Assembly (NCBI RefSeq): GCF_002210165.1
Contig: NZ_AQQP01000014.1
Location: 1-64,000 of the forward strand
DNA length: 64,000 nt
Source of the DNA: Phaeobacter sp. 22II1-1F12B
Lineage (GTDB): Bacteria > Pseudomonadota > Alphaproteobacteria > Rhodobacterales > Rhodobacteraceae
Reading direction: 5' to 3'
The position numbers were made by a program, and so were the translations under genes. Shown here piece after piece: positions 55,023 to 64,000 of this stretch. Under the pieces are notes generated by a model that saw only the letters and a list, made by a program, of their open reading frames with translations, was not told the DNA's origin and did no database searches. Within the stretch, counting starts at the first letter, position 1; every line of letters begins with the position of its first letter.

Positions 55023-55496
55023 ATGAAAATTTCCTTCACTCTCAACGAAAAGGCGGTCTCGGTCGATGCGGACCCGGCCACGCTTTTGGCGGATCTGCTG
55101 CGCGAGAATCTGAACATGACGGGCACCCATGTCGGCTGTGACACAAGCCAATGCGGCGCCTGTGTTGTGCATCTGAACGGTGAATCCGTGAAAAGCTGCA
55201 CGCTCCTTGCTGCCTCCGTCGACGGGCAGGAGGTTAAGACGGTCGAAGGGCTCGCCAAGAGCAAGGACGAGCTGCACCCGATGCAAACAGCCTTTCGCGA
55301 CAATCACGGTCTGCAATGCGGGTTCTGCACCCCCGGCATGCTGATGGCCTCGATTGATCTGGTGAACAAAAACCCGGAACCGACCGAAGGCGAGGTTCGC
55401 GACTGGCTCGAGGGCAATATCTGCCGGTGCACCGGTTACCAGAACATCGTGAAATCCGTTCTCGCTGGCGCTGCCGCCATGCGCGACGGCAATTAA
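55023..55496 (+). CDS. Molybdenum hydroxylase small subunit, 2x[2Fe-2S] (CoxS-like)
   Basis: 157 residues from [10 protein letters not shown] at 55023. The plant-type 2Fe-2S site is [22 protein letters not shown] (C39, C44, C47, C59); the second cluster is CGFCTPGM...CRCTGYQN in the helical domain. It passes electrons from the molybdenum centre to FAD. Gene order small-large-medium is that of form II enzymes. Coupled closely to coxL-like gene (11-base gap). Confidence 0.93.
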   Translation: MKISFTLNEKAVSVDADPATLLADLLRENLNMTGTHVGCDTSQCGACVVHLNGESVKSCTLLAASVDGQEVKTVEGLAKSKDELHPMQTAFRDNHGLQCGFCTPGMLMASIDLVNKNPEPTEGEVRDWLEGNICRCTGYQNIVKSVLAGAAAMRDGN

Positions 55497-55507
55497 GGAG
55501 CGCTTTC

Positions 55508-57895
55508 ATGAAGGACTTTATCGGAGTTGGATCCTCGCCCAAGCGCAAGGAAGACCTGCGCTTTGTCACCGGCAAGGGACAGTATGTGGCGGACATCAAG
55601 CGGCCAAATATGCTCATGGGGGCTTTCCTGCGTTCGCCCCATGCCCATGCCGAGATTACCTCGGTCGATATTGCCGAGGCACTCAGGATGCCGGGCGTGC
55701 GGGCCATTTATACAGGCGAAGACATGCGGGCGGACGAAGTCGGCGGTCTGCCGGTCGGCTGGGCGATCACGGATCGTAACGGCGAGCCCTGCAAAGAACC
55801 CCTGCACCCTGCGATTGCCGTGGACAAGGTGCGCTATGTCGGGGACGCGGTGGCATTCGTCGTCGCAGAGTCACTTGAGCAGGCCGAAGCGGCAGCTGAA
55901 CTGATCGAGGTCGACTACAAGGTTCTTCCGCACGTTACCGGGCTGGTCGAAGCACTTCAGGCAGATGCGCCGCAGATATTCGATGATGTGCCGGGTAATC
56001 TCTGCGCCGACTGGGAAATGGGCGACAACACAGCTGTCGATGCGGCATTCGAGAATGCTGCGCATGTCACTAGTATTGAGCTGGTGAACCAGCGGCTTGT
56101 CGGCAACCCGATGGAACCCCGCGCGGCGATTGGTGAATACGAACCAGAACGCGGACAGTACACGCTTTGGACGACAAGCCAGTTTCCGCATGTTGTGCGG
56201 CTGCTCATGGGAGAATTCGTTCTGGGCATTCCGCAGCATAGGCTGCGTGTCGTTGCGCCGGACGTCGGCGGTGGTTTCGGCGTGAAGCAGTTCCATTACG
56301 CCGAAGAGGCCGTGGTGACATGGGCCGCGTCCAAACTGGGCGGGGCGGTCAAATGGGTTGCTCAGCGATCCGAGGGTTTCATTTCGGACGCACATGGCCG
56401 TGACCACGTGACTCAGGCGGAACTTGCGACCGATGCCGAGGGGGCTTTCCTTGGCATGCGGGTAAAGACCTATGCCAACATGGGGGCGTACCTGTCGACT
56501 TTTGGGCCGAACATTCCGACGAACCTTTATGCTCCGCTTTTGTCGGGCGTGTACCGGATCCCGGCGATCTATTGTGAGGTCAAATGCGCCTTTACCAACA
56601 CGGTGCCGGTCGATGCGTACCGTGGGGCAGGGCGGCCAGAGGCCACATTCGTGGTCGAGCGGCTGGTCGACACTGCAGCGCTTGAACTGGGGATCGACAA
56701 GATCGAGATCCGCAAGCGCAATATGATCCCCGCGGATGCCTATCCCTACCAGACACCGATGGTTGTTGAATATGACAGCGGCGATCCGATGGCTTGTCTT
56801 GGTCGTGCGGAAGAACTGGCCGATGTGGCGGGCTTTGCCGCCCGCAAGGCCGAGTCCGAAGCGAAGGGGCTTTATCGCGGCATGGGCGTCTCGACCTATG
56901 TCGAAGCCTGCGGGCTGGCACCGTCGCGTTTGGCAATCCAGATGGGTGCGCGGAGCGGTCTGTACGAAAGCGCGACTGTGCGGGTTCATCCCTCGGGCGC
57001 GGTGACGATCCTGATCGGAACGCATAACCACGGGCAGGGGCATGAAACCACCTTTGCGCAGATCGTTTCGGAACGTCTTGGCGTGCCTTTCGAAAACATC
57101 GATATCGTCTGCGGAGATACCGACAAGGTTCAGCATGGTCTGGGCACCTATGGCTCACGCTCACTGGTTGTCGGTGGCTCTGCGCTGAACAAGGCGGCGG
57201 ACAAGGTCATCCTCAAGGGGCGCAAGATTGCGGCGCACCAGTTCGAGGCCGATCTGGAAGATGTTCTGTTCGAAAACGGTGAATTTTCTATCGCCGGAAC
57301 CGACAAGAAGAAAAGCTTCAATGAAATCGCCGGGGCGGCCTATCTCCCCTATGACTTCCCGCTTGAGACGCTGGAACCGGGGCTTGAGGAGCAGGCCTAT
57401 TACGATCCGGTCAACTTTACCTATCCCGGTGGCGCCCACATCTGCGAGGTCGAGATCAATCCGGATACGGGCATCGTCACGCTCGACCGTTATACGGCTG
57501 TCGATGACGTAGGTACGATCATCAACCCGATGATCGTGGAAGGCCAGCTTCAGGGCGGCATCGTGCAGGGGGTCGGGCAGGCGCTGTTCGAGCACTGTGT
57601 CTACGACGATGCGTCGGGCCAACTGCTCTCCGGGTCCTTCATGGACTACTGCATGCCGCGTGCGGACAATATCCCGCATCTCGTCATTGAACCGCTGTCG
57701 ACCAGTTGCGCCCATACGCCGCTTGGCGTGAAAGGCTGTGGCGAATGCGGCACCATCGGTTCACCGGCAGCAGTCATCAACGGTGTGGTGGATGCCCTGC
57801 GTCACATCGGCGTGCGGCACGTGGATATGCCCGCTTCGCCCAACCGCATCTGGAATATCATTCGCAAGACGCGCACGCGTGTAGCGGCAGAGTGA
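55508..57895 (+). CDS. Molybdenum hydroxylase large subunit, form II (AYRGAGR)
   Basis: 795 residues from MKDFIGVGSSPKRKEDLRFVTG. The active-site loop reads AYRGAGR (370-376), not the AYxCSFR of form I CO dehydrogenase, so no Cu-binding Cys is available. VAPDVGGGFGVK and HGQGHETTFAQI bind the molybdopterin cytosine dinucleotide cofactor, and E746 in KGCGECGTIG is the catalytic Glu. It belongs to the xanthine-dehydrogenase family; substrate is probably an aldehyde, purine or N-heterocycle. Form II-only Roseobacters were reported not to oxidise CO. Confidence 0.92.
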   Translation: MKDFIGVGSSPKRKEDLRFVTGKGQYVADIKRPNMLMGAFLRSPHAHAEITSVDIAEALRMPGVRAIYTGEDMRADEVGGLPVGWAITDRNGEPCKEPLHPAIAVDKVRYVGDAVAFVVAESLEQAEAAAELIEVDYKVLPHVTGLVEALQADAPQIFDDVPGNLCADWEMGDNTAVDAAFENAAHVTSIELVNQRLVGNPMEPRAAIGEYEPERGQYTLWTTSQFPHVVRLLMGEFVLGIPQHRLRVVAPDVGGGFGVKQFHYAEEAVVTWAASKLGGAVKWVAQRSEGFISDAHGRDHVTQAELATDAEGAFLGMRVKTYANMGAYLSTFGPNIPTNLYAPLLSGVYRIPAIYCEVKCAFTNTVPVDAYRGAGRPEATFVVERLVDTAALELGIDKIEIRKRNMIPADAYPYQTPMVVEYDSGDPMACLGRAEELADVAGFAARKAESEAKGLYRGMGVSTYVEACGLAPSRLAIQMGARSGLYESATVRVHPSGAVTILIGTHNHGQGHETTFAQIVSERLGVPFENIDIVCGDTDKVQHGLGTYGSRSLVVGGSALNKAADKVILKGRKIAAHQFEADLEDVLFENGEFSIAGTDKKKSFNEIAGAAYLPYDFPLETLEPGLEEQAYYDPVNFTYPGGAHICEVEINPDTGIVTLDRYTAVDDVGTIINPMIVEGQLQGGIVQGVGQALFEHCVYDDASGQLLSGSFMDYCMPRADNIPHLVIEPLSTSCAHTPLGVKGCGECGTIGSPAAVINGVVDALRHIGVRHVDMPASPNRIWNIIRKTRTRVAAE

Positions 57896-57905
57896 GGACG
57901 CAAAT

Positions 57906-58709
57906 ATGAGATCCTTTGATTATCAAAAACCGACCACGATCGAGGATGCTTTATCGGTCCTGTCCGGTGAAGACGCGATGGTTCTTGCAGGCGGGATGAC
58001 GCTGCTGCCCTCGATGAAGCAGCGGCTCATTTCCTGCGAGACTTTGGTCGACTTGTCCGCTGTGCCGGGACTGTCCGGTATCGCGCGCGAAGGTGACCGG
58101 CTGGCCATCGGGGCGATGACGCGCCATGCGGATGTCGCCGCCTCTGACCTTGTGAAAGAAACCATCCCCGGTCTGGCCGCTCTGGCCGCGCATATCGGCG
58201 ACCAGCAGGTTCGTCATCGGGGCACCATTGGTGGCTCGATATCCAACAACGATCCGGCGGCGGATTATCCCGCCGCGCTGGTTGCGCTGGGTGCCGAGGT
58301 GGAAACCTCCACGCGGATCATTCCGGCAGAGGCGTTCTTTACCGGGATGTTCGAAACCGCGCTGGAGCCGGGCGAAATCGTGACGCGCGTTCTTTTCCCG
58401 GTGCCGGATATGGCCGGGTACGGCAAGTTCGCAAGCCCGGCGTCTCGCTATGCACTCGCCGGTGTGTTCGTTGCCAAGACCGGTGATGTGGTGCGCGCTG
58501 CTGTGACCGGCGCCGGTCCTTGCGTATTCCGCGCGCCGGACATCGAGGAAGCCTTGAACGGCAGTTTCACACCCGAAGCATTGGAACGTATCACGCTTGA
58601 TGGAACGGAGATTCTTTCGGACATGCATGCGGATCGCGACTATCGGATGAATCTGGTCGTCGTCATGGCACGCAAGGCGGTTGAGACGGCACTCAAGCTC
58701 GCCGGTTGA
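57906..58709 (+). CDS. Molybdenum hydroxylase FAD subunit (CoxM-like)
   Basis: 267 residues. LAGGMTLLPSMKQRL and TIGGSISNNDPAADYPAALVALGA are the two FAD-binding motifs of the medium subunit. The reduced flavin transfers electrons onward, possibly to quinone via CoxG. It starts 10 bases after the large-subunit stop. Confidence 0.92.
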   Translation: MRSFDYQKPTTIEDALSVLSGEDAMVLAGGMTLLPSMKQRLISCETLVDLSAVPGLSGIAREGDRLAIGAMTRHADVAASDLVKETIPGLAALAAHIGDQQVRHRGTIGGSISNNDPAADYPAALVALGAEVETSTRIIPAEAFFTGMFETALEPGEIVTRVLFPVPDMAGYGKFASPASRYALAGVFVAKTGDVVRAAVTGAGPCVFRAPDIEEALNGSFTPEALERITLDGTEILSDMHADRDYRMNLVVVMARKAVETALKLAG

Positions 58710-58733
58710 TCTGATAAAAGCACAAATTTGTTC

Positions 58734-58756
58734 CCTGCGGCACTCAAAGCCGCAGG
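58734..58756 (+). terminator. Hairpin between coxM-like and amidase genes
   Basis: CCTGCGGC pairs perfectly with GCCGCAGG (8 bp, loop ACTCAAA), 25 bases after the medium-subunit stop. No T-tract follows, so read-through into the amidase gene is expected. Confidence 0.45.
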
Positions 58757-58834
58757 AGCGCTCTCGGGCGCAATGGTGAAGCTTTGTCCGGCTCCGAGAA
58801 TAAAAACGCCGGGACCATCGATTACGAGGAAAAG

Positions 58835-60277
58835 ATGAAAACAGGTTCAGACAACGTGGCGGAGGTATCTGCAACCGGGGCATTGGCAGGACTTTCGGCG
58901 GCAGAGATGCTTGAAGGGTTTCGCAGCAAAAGCTTCGACCCGGTCGATGTGGTTGAAGATACCATAGTAATGCTGTCGGCGGCGGATGCCGCGTGCAACA
59001 TCATGGTTTCGGACCTGTTCGAAAGCGCTCGCAGGCAGGCGCAGGAATCCGCGGCGGCGTGGAATGAAGGAACAGCACGACCGATGGAAGGCGTTCCGGT
59101 TTCCATCAAGGATCTCGTTTTTGTTGAAGGCGCGCCTTGCAAAGGTGGTGCGCCCTCACTGGCCAATTATGTTGCCGAAACGGATGCCCACGTGGTGACG
59201 AAACTGCGTGAGGCCGGCGCGGTTCTGACCTGCAAGACCACGACCTGTGAATCCGGATATAAACTAACTGCTGACAGCCCAGTAACCGGCATCACCAGGA
59301 ACCCGTGGGATACGAGCCGCACCAGCGGCGGGTCGAGCGGGGGCGCAGCCGCCGGTGTCGCAGCAGGCGCTGGCCCTATCGCGATTGGCACCGACGGGGT
59401 CGGGTCGATCCGGGTGCCGTCGTCTTTCTGCGGCGTTGTCGGCTTGAAGCCGACTTTCGGCTACGTCTCGCGCGCGCCCGGATTTTTCCCGCCGTCCTGG
59501 GGGTCGCTTGCCCATACCGGACCGATTGCCAGAACGGTGTCTGATATCGCGACGACGCTGGAGGTGATTTCTGGCTATGACATGCGGGATGCAGCTTCGC
59601 TGTTCGGGGCGCCGGATGTTGAGGCCAGCGAAAAACCTTTGCGCATCGCGGTCTCGGCGGACCTTGGGTACACGCCGGTTGATCCGGCGGTTCGACAGGC
59701 GTTCGAGGACGCTTGTGCCGCCATCCTGTCCGGGCCTTTCGACTTTTCGGCGGCAAAGCTTGAGCTCGCCCCCGACGTCTTTGAAAGCGTATTGAAGCCA
59801 ATCGCCTACTCAGAACAGGCAGGTTCTGTCGGGACGCGCGGAGACAGCGATTTCGCCGGGTCCGACCCTGAATTCCGTGCCGTGATAGATGAAGGCAGGA
59901 AGTTCAGTGGCGTGGATTATGTCGAAGCGACGCACAGGCGGTCCAAGCTGCGCGGGCAGTATGTTCAACTTTTCCAGAATGCCGATGTCCTTCTCACTCC
60001 TACACTGCCGGTTACGGCTTTTGCGGCGGGAACGCTCGGGGTTTCGGAAATTGACGGGCAGGCGGTCGATGGGCATCTCGGTTGGTCGCCGTTCACATGG
60101 CCGATCAATCTTACCGGGCTTCCAGCGGCGACAGTGCCCTGCGGTTTCTGCCCCGATGGTTTGCCGATCGGATTGCAGATTATCGCCCCCTGGGGCCGCG
60201 AAGACATTGTCCTGAAAATCGCCAGCTATTTTGAAAGCGTCAAACCTTGGCTTGGCGTTCGCCCTTCGCTGTCCTGA
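58835..60277 (+). CDS. Amidase signature family enzyme
   Basis: 480 residues from the ATG at 58835, which has GAGG 5 bases upstream; an upstream in-frame TTG is unlikely. The Ser-cisSer-Lys triad is K92 (SIKDL), S167 (GGSSGG) and S191 (GTDGVGSIRVP), with the expected 24-residue gap. It hydrolyses an amide, possibly a lactam-derived or amide product of the molybdenum hydroxylase; the target is unknown. The 125-base gap and hairpin before it suggest looser coupling to the operon. Confidence 0.9.
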   Translation: MKTGSDNVAEVSATGALAGLSAAEMLEGFRSKSFDPVDVVEDTIVMLSAADAACNIMVSDLFESARRQAQESAAAWNEGTARPMEGVPVSIKDLVFVEGAPCKGGAPSLANYVAETDAHVVTKLREAGAVLTCKTTTCESGYKLTADSPVTGITRNPWDTSRTSGGSSGGAAAGVAAGAGPIAIGTDGVGSIRVPSSFCGVVGLKPTFGYVSRAPGFFPPSWGSLAHTGPIARTVSDIATTLEVISGYDMRDAASLFGAPDVEASEKPLRIAVSADLGYTPVDPAVRQAFEDACAAILSGPFDFSAAKLELAPDVFESVLKPIAYSEQAGSVGTRGDSDFAGSDPEFRAVIDEGRKFSGVDYVEATHRRSKLRGQYVQLFQNADVLLTPTLPVTAFAAGTLGVSEIDGQAVDGHLGWSPFTWPINLTGLPAATVPCGFCPDGLPIGLQIIAPWGREDIVLKIASYFESVKPWLGVRPSLS

Positions 60278-60322
60278 TTGGTCGAATAGTAGCCTGAACA
60301 GCAGAAGCGGGCCGAAAGAATT

Positions 60323-61309
60323 TCACTCGGCCGCTTCACCGGGGCGTGAAACGATATCATCGCTCATGCCCGTATCCCCGGCCACAACACTATCGGGCGA
60401 CGCGATCTGATGTTGCATGCTCAGATGGTGGGCAAGGTAGTCATGCAACGCATTGGCTGCATCGGATTTCGCACCGGGTGCCTTATACAGCAACAAGTCC
60501 ACTTTTGGCAGGGGCGGGAACCCTTCGCGTGAATCGATCTCGCGCATTCCCTGAACTTTCGCGCTGCGCCCCAAGACCGTTACGGCCATACCGGAAAAGG
60601 TTGCGGCCTGAAGGCCAGAGACGCTTTCGCTTTCGCAGGCAATGCGCCAGCCGCGATTGACGCTTTCAAGACAATCGATTGCATGATCACGGTATATGTT
60701 CCCGGGCGGAAGCAGTGCCAAGGGCACCGGAGCCTCATGCTGCGCCTTGGAGTTCTCGCCGGTAAGCCAGACCAGTTGTTCTTGCCGCACGACCTGACCG
60801 CCGGAAAAATCGTTCATCCGTGTGACAAGCGCGATGTCGATTTCTCCGCGATGCACCTGTTTTACCAGCGGTGTCGAAAGCGAACACTGCAACTGCACCT
60901 GAACCTTGGGAAAAGAGCGTTGGAACAGCGCCAAGACCGAGGGCAGGAGGAAAGAGGCGTATAGATCCGGGGTGCCAAGCACCACCGTGCCCGAAATATC
61001 CGGCGCGGAAAGTCGGGACAGCAACTCGTCATGCAGCCGCAGGATCGATTTGGCGTAGGACAGCACAAGGACGCCGTCCGGTGTCAGCACCATCTGCCGA
61101 CCGTCCTTGGTGAAAAGATCGCATCCGCAGATGTCGTTCAGGCGCTGGAGTTGAAGTGAAATCGCGGGCTGTGTCCGGCCCAGAATGCGCGCCGTTTCCG
61201 TGACGCTACCTGTCTCGGCCAGCCCCTGAAGGGACCGCAGCATTCGAATGTCGAGACTGAGAGGAATCAATTTGTCTGCTCTTTGCTGGCAAGTTTGCAA
61301 GTGACGCAT
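60323..61309 (-). CDS. LysR-type transcriptional regulator 1
   Basis: 328 residues. The winged helix-turn-helix is ETGSVTETARILGRTQPAISLQLQRL (about residues 32-57). The effector domain begins near residue 108 (ISGTVVLGTPDLYASFLLP). It is convergent with the amidase gene and 344 bases from the divergent second LysR gene. The ATG at 61309 is followed by a long pre-helix stretch, so a later start near MLRSLQGLAETG is also possible. Confidence 0.85.
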   Translation of the reverse strand: MRHLQTCQQRADKLIPLSLDIRMLRSLQGLAETGSVTETARILGRTQPAISLQLQRLNDICGCDLFTKDGRQMVLTPDGVLVLSYAKSILRLHDELLSRLSAPDISGTVVLGTPDLYASFLLPSVLALFQRSFPKVQVQLQCSLSTPLVKQVHRGEIDIALVTRMNDFSGGQVVRQEQLVWLTGENSKAQHEAPVPLALLPPGNIYRDHAIDCLESVNRGWRIACESESVSGLQAATFSGMAVTVLGRSAKVQGMREIDSREGFPPLPKVDLLLYKAPGAKSDAANALHDYLAHHLSMQHQIASPDSVVAGDTGMSDDIVSRPGEAAE

Positions 61310-61653
61310 CCAGCGTCTTAGAAACCTTAGCTACAGTCCATCTTGGATGAGCCGAACGGGGCCGCAAATTGTGCCGCGGGATGCAATTCCGGGCAGTTAT
61401 TAACGGTTTGTCGAAGGATTGATCCTTTACGGTCCTTGCTGAATTGGCTGTACCGTTTCTCAGGGCGAATAAAGCCTGAATTCGTCAGGTTGATTTCGCG
61501 CAGGTGCTAAATCTTGAGCTGTGCCAAAAGCCATGCACCGAAAAGCGCGGATAATCGGTTGCTGCAACTTGCTGGTTGTCTGACCTTGCGTTTGTGTTGC
61601 CGGTATTGATTGGGCGTTCTACCAATATTCGAAATAATCAGTGGTAACGGGGC
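61310..61653. promoter_or_regulatory. Divergent region between the two LysR genes
   Basis: No gene. Promoters for both regulators must lie here and probably their autoregulatory sites, but no clear hexamer pair or dyad was identified by eye. Confidence 0.4.
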
Positions 61654-62568
61654 ATGTCGTTCACACTTAAACAGTTGCGATATTTCGTGGCGGTTGCCGA
61701 GAGCGGATCGGTTATCGGTGCGGCGCAGACGCTTTCCATATCCCAGTCCTCAGTTACCGAGGCTTTGAAAAACCTCGAGGCCGATCTTGGCGTGAACCTG
61801 TTCGAGCGTCATGCACGTGGGCTCAATATCACCCACAGCGGTCATCAGTTCCTGCGTCATGCGACCAAGATCCTGTCGGATGTCTCCCGCGCGCAAGGCG
61901 CGTTTCGAAGGCCACCCGGGACGACCTCCGGGAGGCTCAATATCGGAGTGACTTCCCTGATGGCGGGCTATGTCATGTCCGATCTGCTTTCGCGCTACCG
62001 TCGCATGAACCCCGTGGTGAATGTCTCGGCGCTTGAGGATTCCGGCGAGTATCTTGAACATCTGCTCATCGGGGGTGAACTGGACGTGGCGGTCATGGTG
62101 ATCTCGAACCTGCGTGACCGGATGGCGCTGCAATCCGAAATCCTCGATGTATCGTCTTTCCGGCTCTGGCTGCCGCTTGGCCATCGTCTTGCCGGGCGCG
62201 AGAGCATCGGCCTCGACGATGTGGCGCGCGAGCCGCTGATCATGCTGAATGTCGATGAAATGGAAGAAGAAGCGGTGAAGCTTTTGTCGGCATTCGGGCA
62301 GCGTCCGCAAATCGCATTTCGCACGCGCAGTGTCGAGGCGGTGCGGAGCCTTGTTGCAACGGGGTCAGGCGTCGCGCTTTTGCCTGATCTGGTTTACAGG
62401 CCGTGGTCGCTGGATGGTGACCGGATCGAAAGCCGCGATGTGTCGGGCGCCCTGCCGATCGTGCAAGTCGGTGTGGTCTGGCGGCGAGGCTTGCCCTTGT
62501 CGCAGGCTGTGCGGGATTTCATCTCGCTTGCACGGATGGGGCAATCGGGCCGACACCTGCGACTTTGA
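61654..62568 (+). CDS. LysR-type transcriptional regulator 2
   Basis: 304 residues. MSFTLKQLRYFVAVAESGSVIGAAQTLSISQSSVTEALKNLEADLGVNLFERHARGLNIT is a complete LysR DNA-binding domain. The effector domain starts near residue 90. It is transcribed toward the second binding-protein gene, which starts 234 bases downstream, and is a likely regulator of it. Start fixed by the canonical N-terminus. Confidence 0.9.
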   Translation: MSFTLKQLRYFVAVAESGSVIGAAQTLSISQSSVTEALKNLEADLGVNLFERHARGLNITHSGHQFLRHATKILSDVSRAQGAFRRPPGTTSGRLNIGVTSLMAGYVMSDLLSRYRRMNPVVNVSALEDSGEYLEHLLIGGELDVAVMVISNLRDRMALQSEILDVSSFRLWLPLGHRLAGRESIGLDDVAREPLIMLNVDEMEEEAVKLLSAFGQRPQIAFRTRSVEAVRSLVATGSGVALLPDLVYRPWSLDGDRIESRDVSGALPIVQVGVVWRRGLPLSQAVRDFISLARMGQSGRHLRL

Positions 62569-62801
62569 CCTGCGCGAGCTATCGGATTTTCCGAATGCTA
62601 TTATCTGATTTATGAATTTGCGAACGCAGAAACCGCTTCATATGGTCGGAATGCGGCTGATCTTCCCGGGTGGGATGTCGGACTGCGAGCCGGTGAACGG
62701 GCCGGGCTTTACTAATCAAAATCTTGGGCATCCGGCGGCGCCGGACCGGTTGATGATCGCCGGTCCATGAGGTCGCGCGGCCCGCCCGCAGGGAGATCGC
62801 A
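62569..62801. other. Gap between LysR 2 and the second binding protein
   Basis: A 233-base gap likely carrying the promoter of the next transport operon. Nothing gene-like is seen; a TTATCTGATTTATGAATTTGC stretch near 62600 is locally AT-rich. Confidence 0.35.
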
Positions 62802-63959
62802 ATGAAGCAGACATTCATCACCGCCGTGGTGAGTTCCATTACCGCCGCCTCGGTTGCGACCGGTTCGCTGGCGCAGATGACGGAAATCGGAGAAGGCGAG
62901 GGGGAACTCTCTATCGTCGCGTGGGCCGGGTACATCGAACGGGGCGAAACCGATCCCGCTTTTGACTGGGTCACGAAATTCGAGGAAGAAACCGGCTGTA
63001 TGGTTTCGGTCAAGACGGCCAATACCTCGGACGAAATGGTCGCCCTAATGAACGAAGGAGGTTTTGATCTCGTGACCGCATCCGGCGACGCGTCGCTGCG
63101 GATGATCGCGGGTAAACGGGTCCAGCCGATCAACATCGACCTGATCCCGTCATGGGAAACGGTGGATGATCGCCTGAAGGAAGCGCCTTGGCACACGGTC
63201 GAAGGGGTGCATTACGGCACGCCCTATATGTGGGGCCCGAACGTGCTGATGTACAACACCGAAGCCTTCGCCGAAGCGCCGACATCTTGGAACGTCGTGT
63301 TCGAGGAGACCACGCTTTCGGACGGTCAGTCAAATGCGGGGCGTGTTCAGGCCTATGACGGCCCGATCCACATCGCTGACGCGGCCAACTACCTGATGTA
63401 CCACCAGCCTGACCTCGGCATCAAAGATCCCTACGAATTGACGCAGGACCAGTATAATGCCGCACTAGACCTGCTGCGCCAACAGCGCGAACTGGTCAGC
63501 CGCTACTGGCACGACGCCTTCATCCAGATCGATGACTTCAAGAACGAAGGCATGGTCGCATCCGGGTCATGGCCGTTTCAGGTCAACCTGCTTCAGGCGG
63601 ACGACGTGAAAGTCGCCTCGGTGATCCCGGAAGAAGGCGCAACTGGCTGGGCCGACACCACCATGCTGCATGCCGATGCCGAGCATCCCAACTGTGCCTA
63701 CAAGTGGATGGAGCATCAGCTCAGCTCGAACCTGCAATCCGACCTTTCCGTCTGGTTCGGCGCTGTTCCGTCGGTGCCGGCCGCCTGTACGGACGGGCGC
63801 GGTATGCAGACGCAAGAGGGCTGCGATGCCAACGGTCTTGCCCAGTTTGACCAGATCAAATTCTGGAAAACGCCCGTTGCACAATGCGAAAGCCAGGAAG
63901 AATGCGTGCCCTATTACCGCTGGGTATCGGATTACATCGGCGTGATCGGCGGCCGCTGA
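62802..63959 (+). CDS. Second polyamine-type ABC binding protein (PotD/PotF-like)
   Basis: 385 residues with a Sec-type signal (MKQTFITAVVSSITAASVATGSLAQ). GELSIVAWAGYIERGE...DWVTKFEEETGCMVSVKTANTSDEMVALM is typical of the putrescine/spermidine binding-protein class. It is unlike the first binding protein in length and export route, so the two serve different ligands or pathways. Its permease and ATPase genes should lie beyond the right end of the window. Cys-rich segment near residues 330-370 is unusual. Confidence 0.87.
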   Translation: MKQTFITAVVSSITAASVATGSLAQMTEIGEGEGELSIVAWAGYIERGETDPAFDWVTKFEEETGCMVSVKTANTSDEMVALMNEGGFDLVTASGDASLRMIAGKRVQPINIDLIPSWETVDDRLKEAPWHTVEGVHYGTPYMWGPNVLMYNTEAFAEAPTSWNVVFEETTLSDGQSNAGRVQAYDGPIHIADAANYLMYHQPDLGIKDPYELTQDQYNAALDLLRQQRELVSRYWHDAFIQIDDFKNEGMVASGSWPFQVNLLQADDVKVASVIPEEGATGWADTTMLHADAEHPNCAYKWMEHQLSSNLQSDLSVWFGAVPSVPAACTDGRGMQTQEGCDANGLAQFDQIKFWKTPVAQCESQEECVPYYRWVSDYIGVIGGR

Positions 63960-64000
63960 TCCCCTGAAACCCAGCCCGTGTCGCCGTTCCACTGGCGGCA

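Noticed and set aside
55508-57895. Genuine aerobic CO dehydrogenase (form I coxL)
   Set aside because: Active-site loop is AYRGAGR, without the Cys that binds Cu, and gene order is small-large-medium, both form II traits.
1-64000. CRISPR arrays, rRNA genes, complete insertion sequences, prophage genes
   Set aside because: None found: no regularly spaced direct repeats, no transposase, integrase or phage structural motifs among the supported genes.

Overview
The window reads as a chromosomal segment of a marine-type Rhodobacteraceae/Roseobacteraceae bacterium (Alphaproteobacteria). This rests on GC-rich codon use, the rpmH-rnpA-yidD...yidC-MOSC-engB-argB order, a zinc-lid adenylate kinase, an Aap/Bzt amino-acid transporter, DUF1127 genes with C-rich-loop hairpins beside them, and an ATP12-type F1 assembly factor. 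Genus cannot be fixed from the sequence alone.

Region 1 (1-20100) is the tuf/S10/spc/alpha ribosomal-protein supercluster, cut into modules: rpsJ-rplC-rplD-rplW; rplB-rpsS-rplV-rpsC-rplP; rpmC-rpsQ-rplN-rplX-rplE-rpsN-rpsH-rplF-rplR-rpsE-rpmD; rplO-secY-adk; rpsM-rpsK-rpoA-rplQ. Several modules end in a strong intrinsic terminator. The gaps carry non-ribosomal cargo: a sulfotransferase, a drug/metabolite-type transporter convergent with a 2-oxoglutarate/iron-oxygenase-like gene, and two DUF1127 genes. The first DUF1127 gene is followed by two stem-loops whose loops are anti-Shine-Dalgarno-like CU-rich tracts. They match the CcsR/cuckoo small-RNA architecture known from Rhodobacter.

Region 2 (20100-33900) holds a host-attachment-family protein with a small hydrophilic partner, then a tightly packed run (Do-type protease, rarA, RidA, crcB, RluA-type pseudouridine synthase, HAD phosphatase, ATP12 chaperone). 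The four-gene aapJQMP/bztABCD glutamate/glutamine-type importer follows. A minus-strand run (engB, argB, 4Fe-4S protein, sixA) begins near 34584.

Region 3 (33900-45200) is the rpmH-rnpA-yidD-ttcA-EAL-yidC-MOSC-engB-argB series on the minus strand, with an EAL phosphodiesterase carrying a degenerate GGDEF embedded in it. On the plus strand are a TVP38/TMEM64 membrane protein paired with a MerA/Lpd-like flavoprotein, an orphan sensor kinase and a tRNA-Arg(ACG). A perfect 17-bp inverted repeat lies downstream of the tRNA.

Region 4 (45183-64000) is accessory metabolism around nitrogenous compounds: a large PLP ornithine/lysine/arginine decarboxylase; coxG-coxD-coxE-like maturation genes divergent from an apparent operon encoding a complete polyamine-type ABC importer, the three subunits of a form II (AYRGAGR) molybdenum hydroxylase, and an amidase; two divergent LysR regulators; and a second polyamine-type binding protein running to the window edge. 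The inferred logic is that an N-containing solute is imported, oxidised by the molybdenum hydroxylase and deamidated. The substrate is unknown, and this locus is the best candidate here for an undescribed catabolic system.
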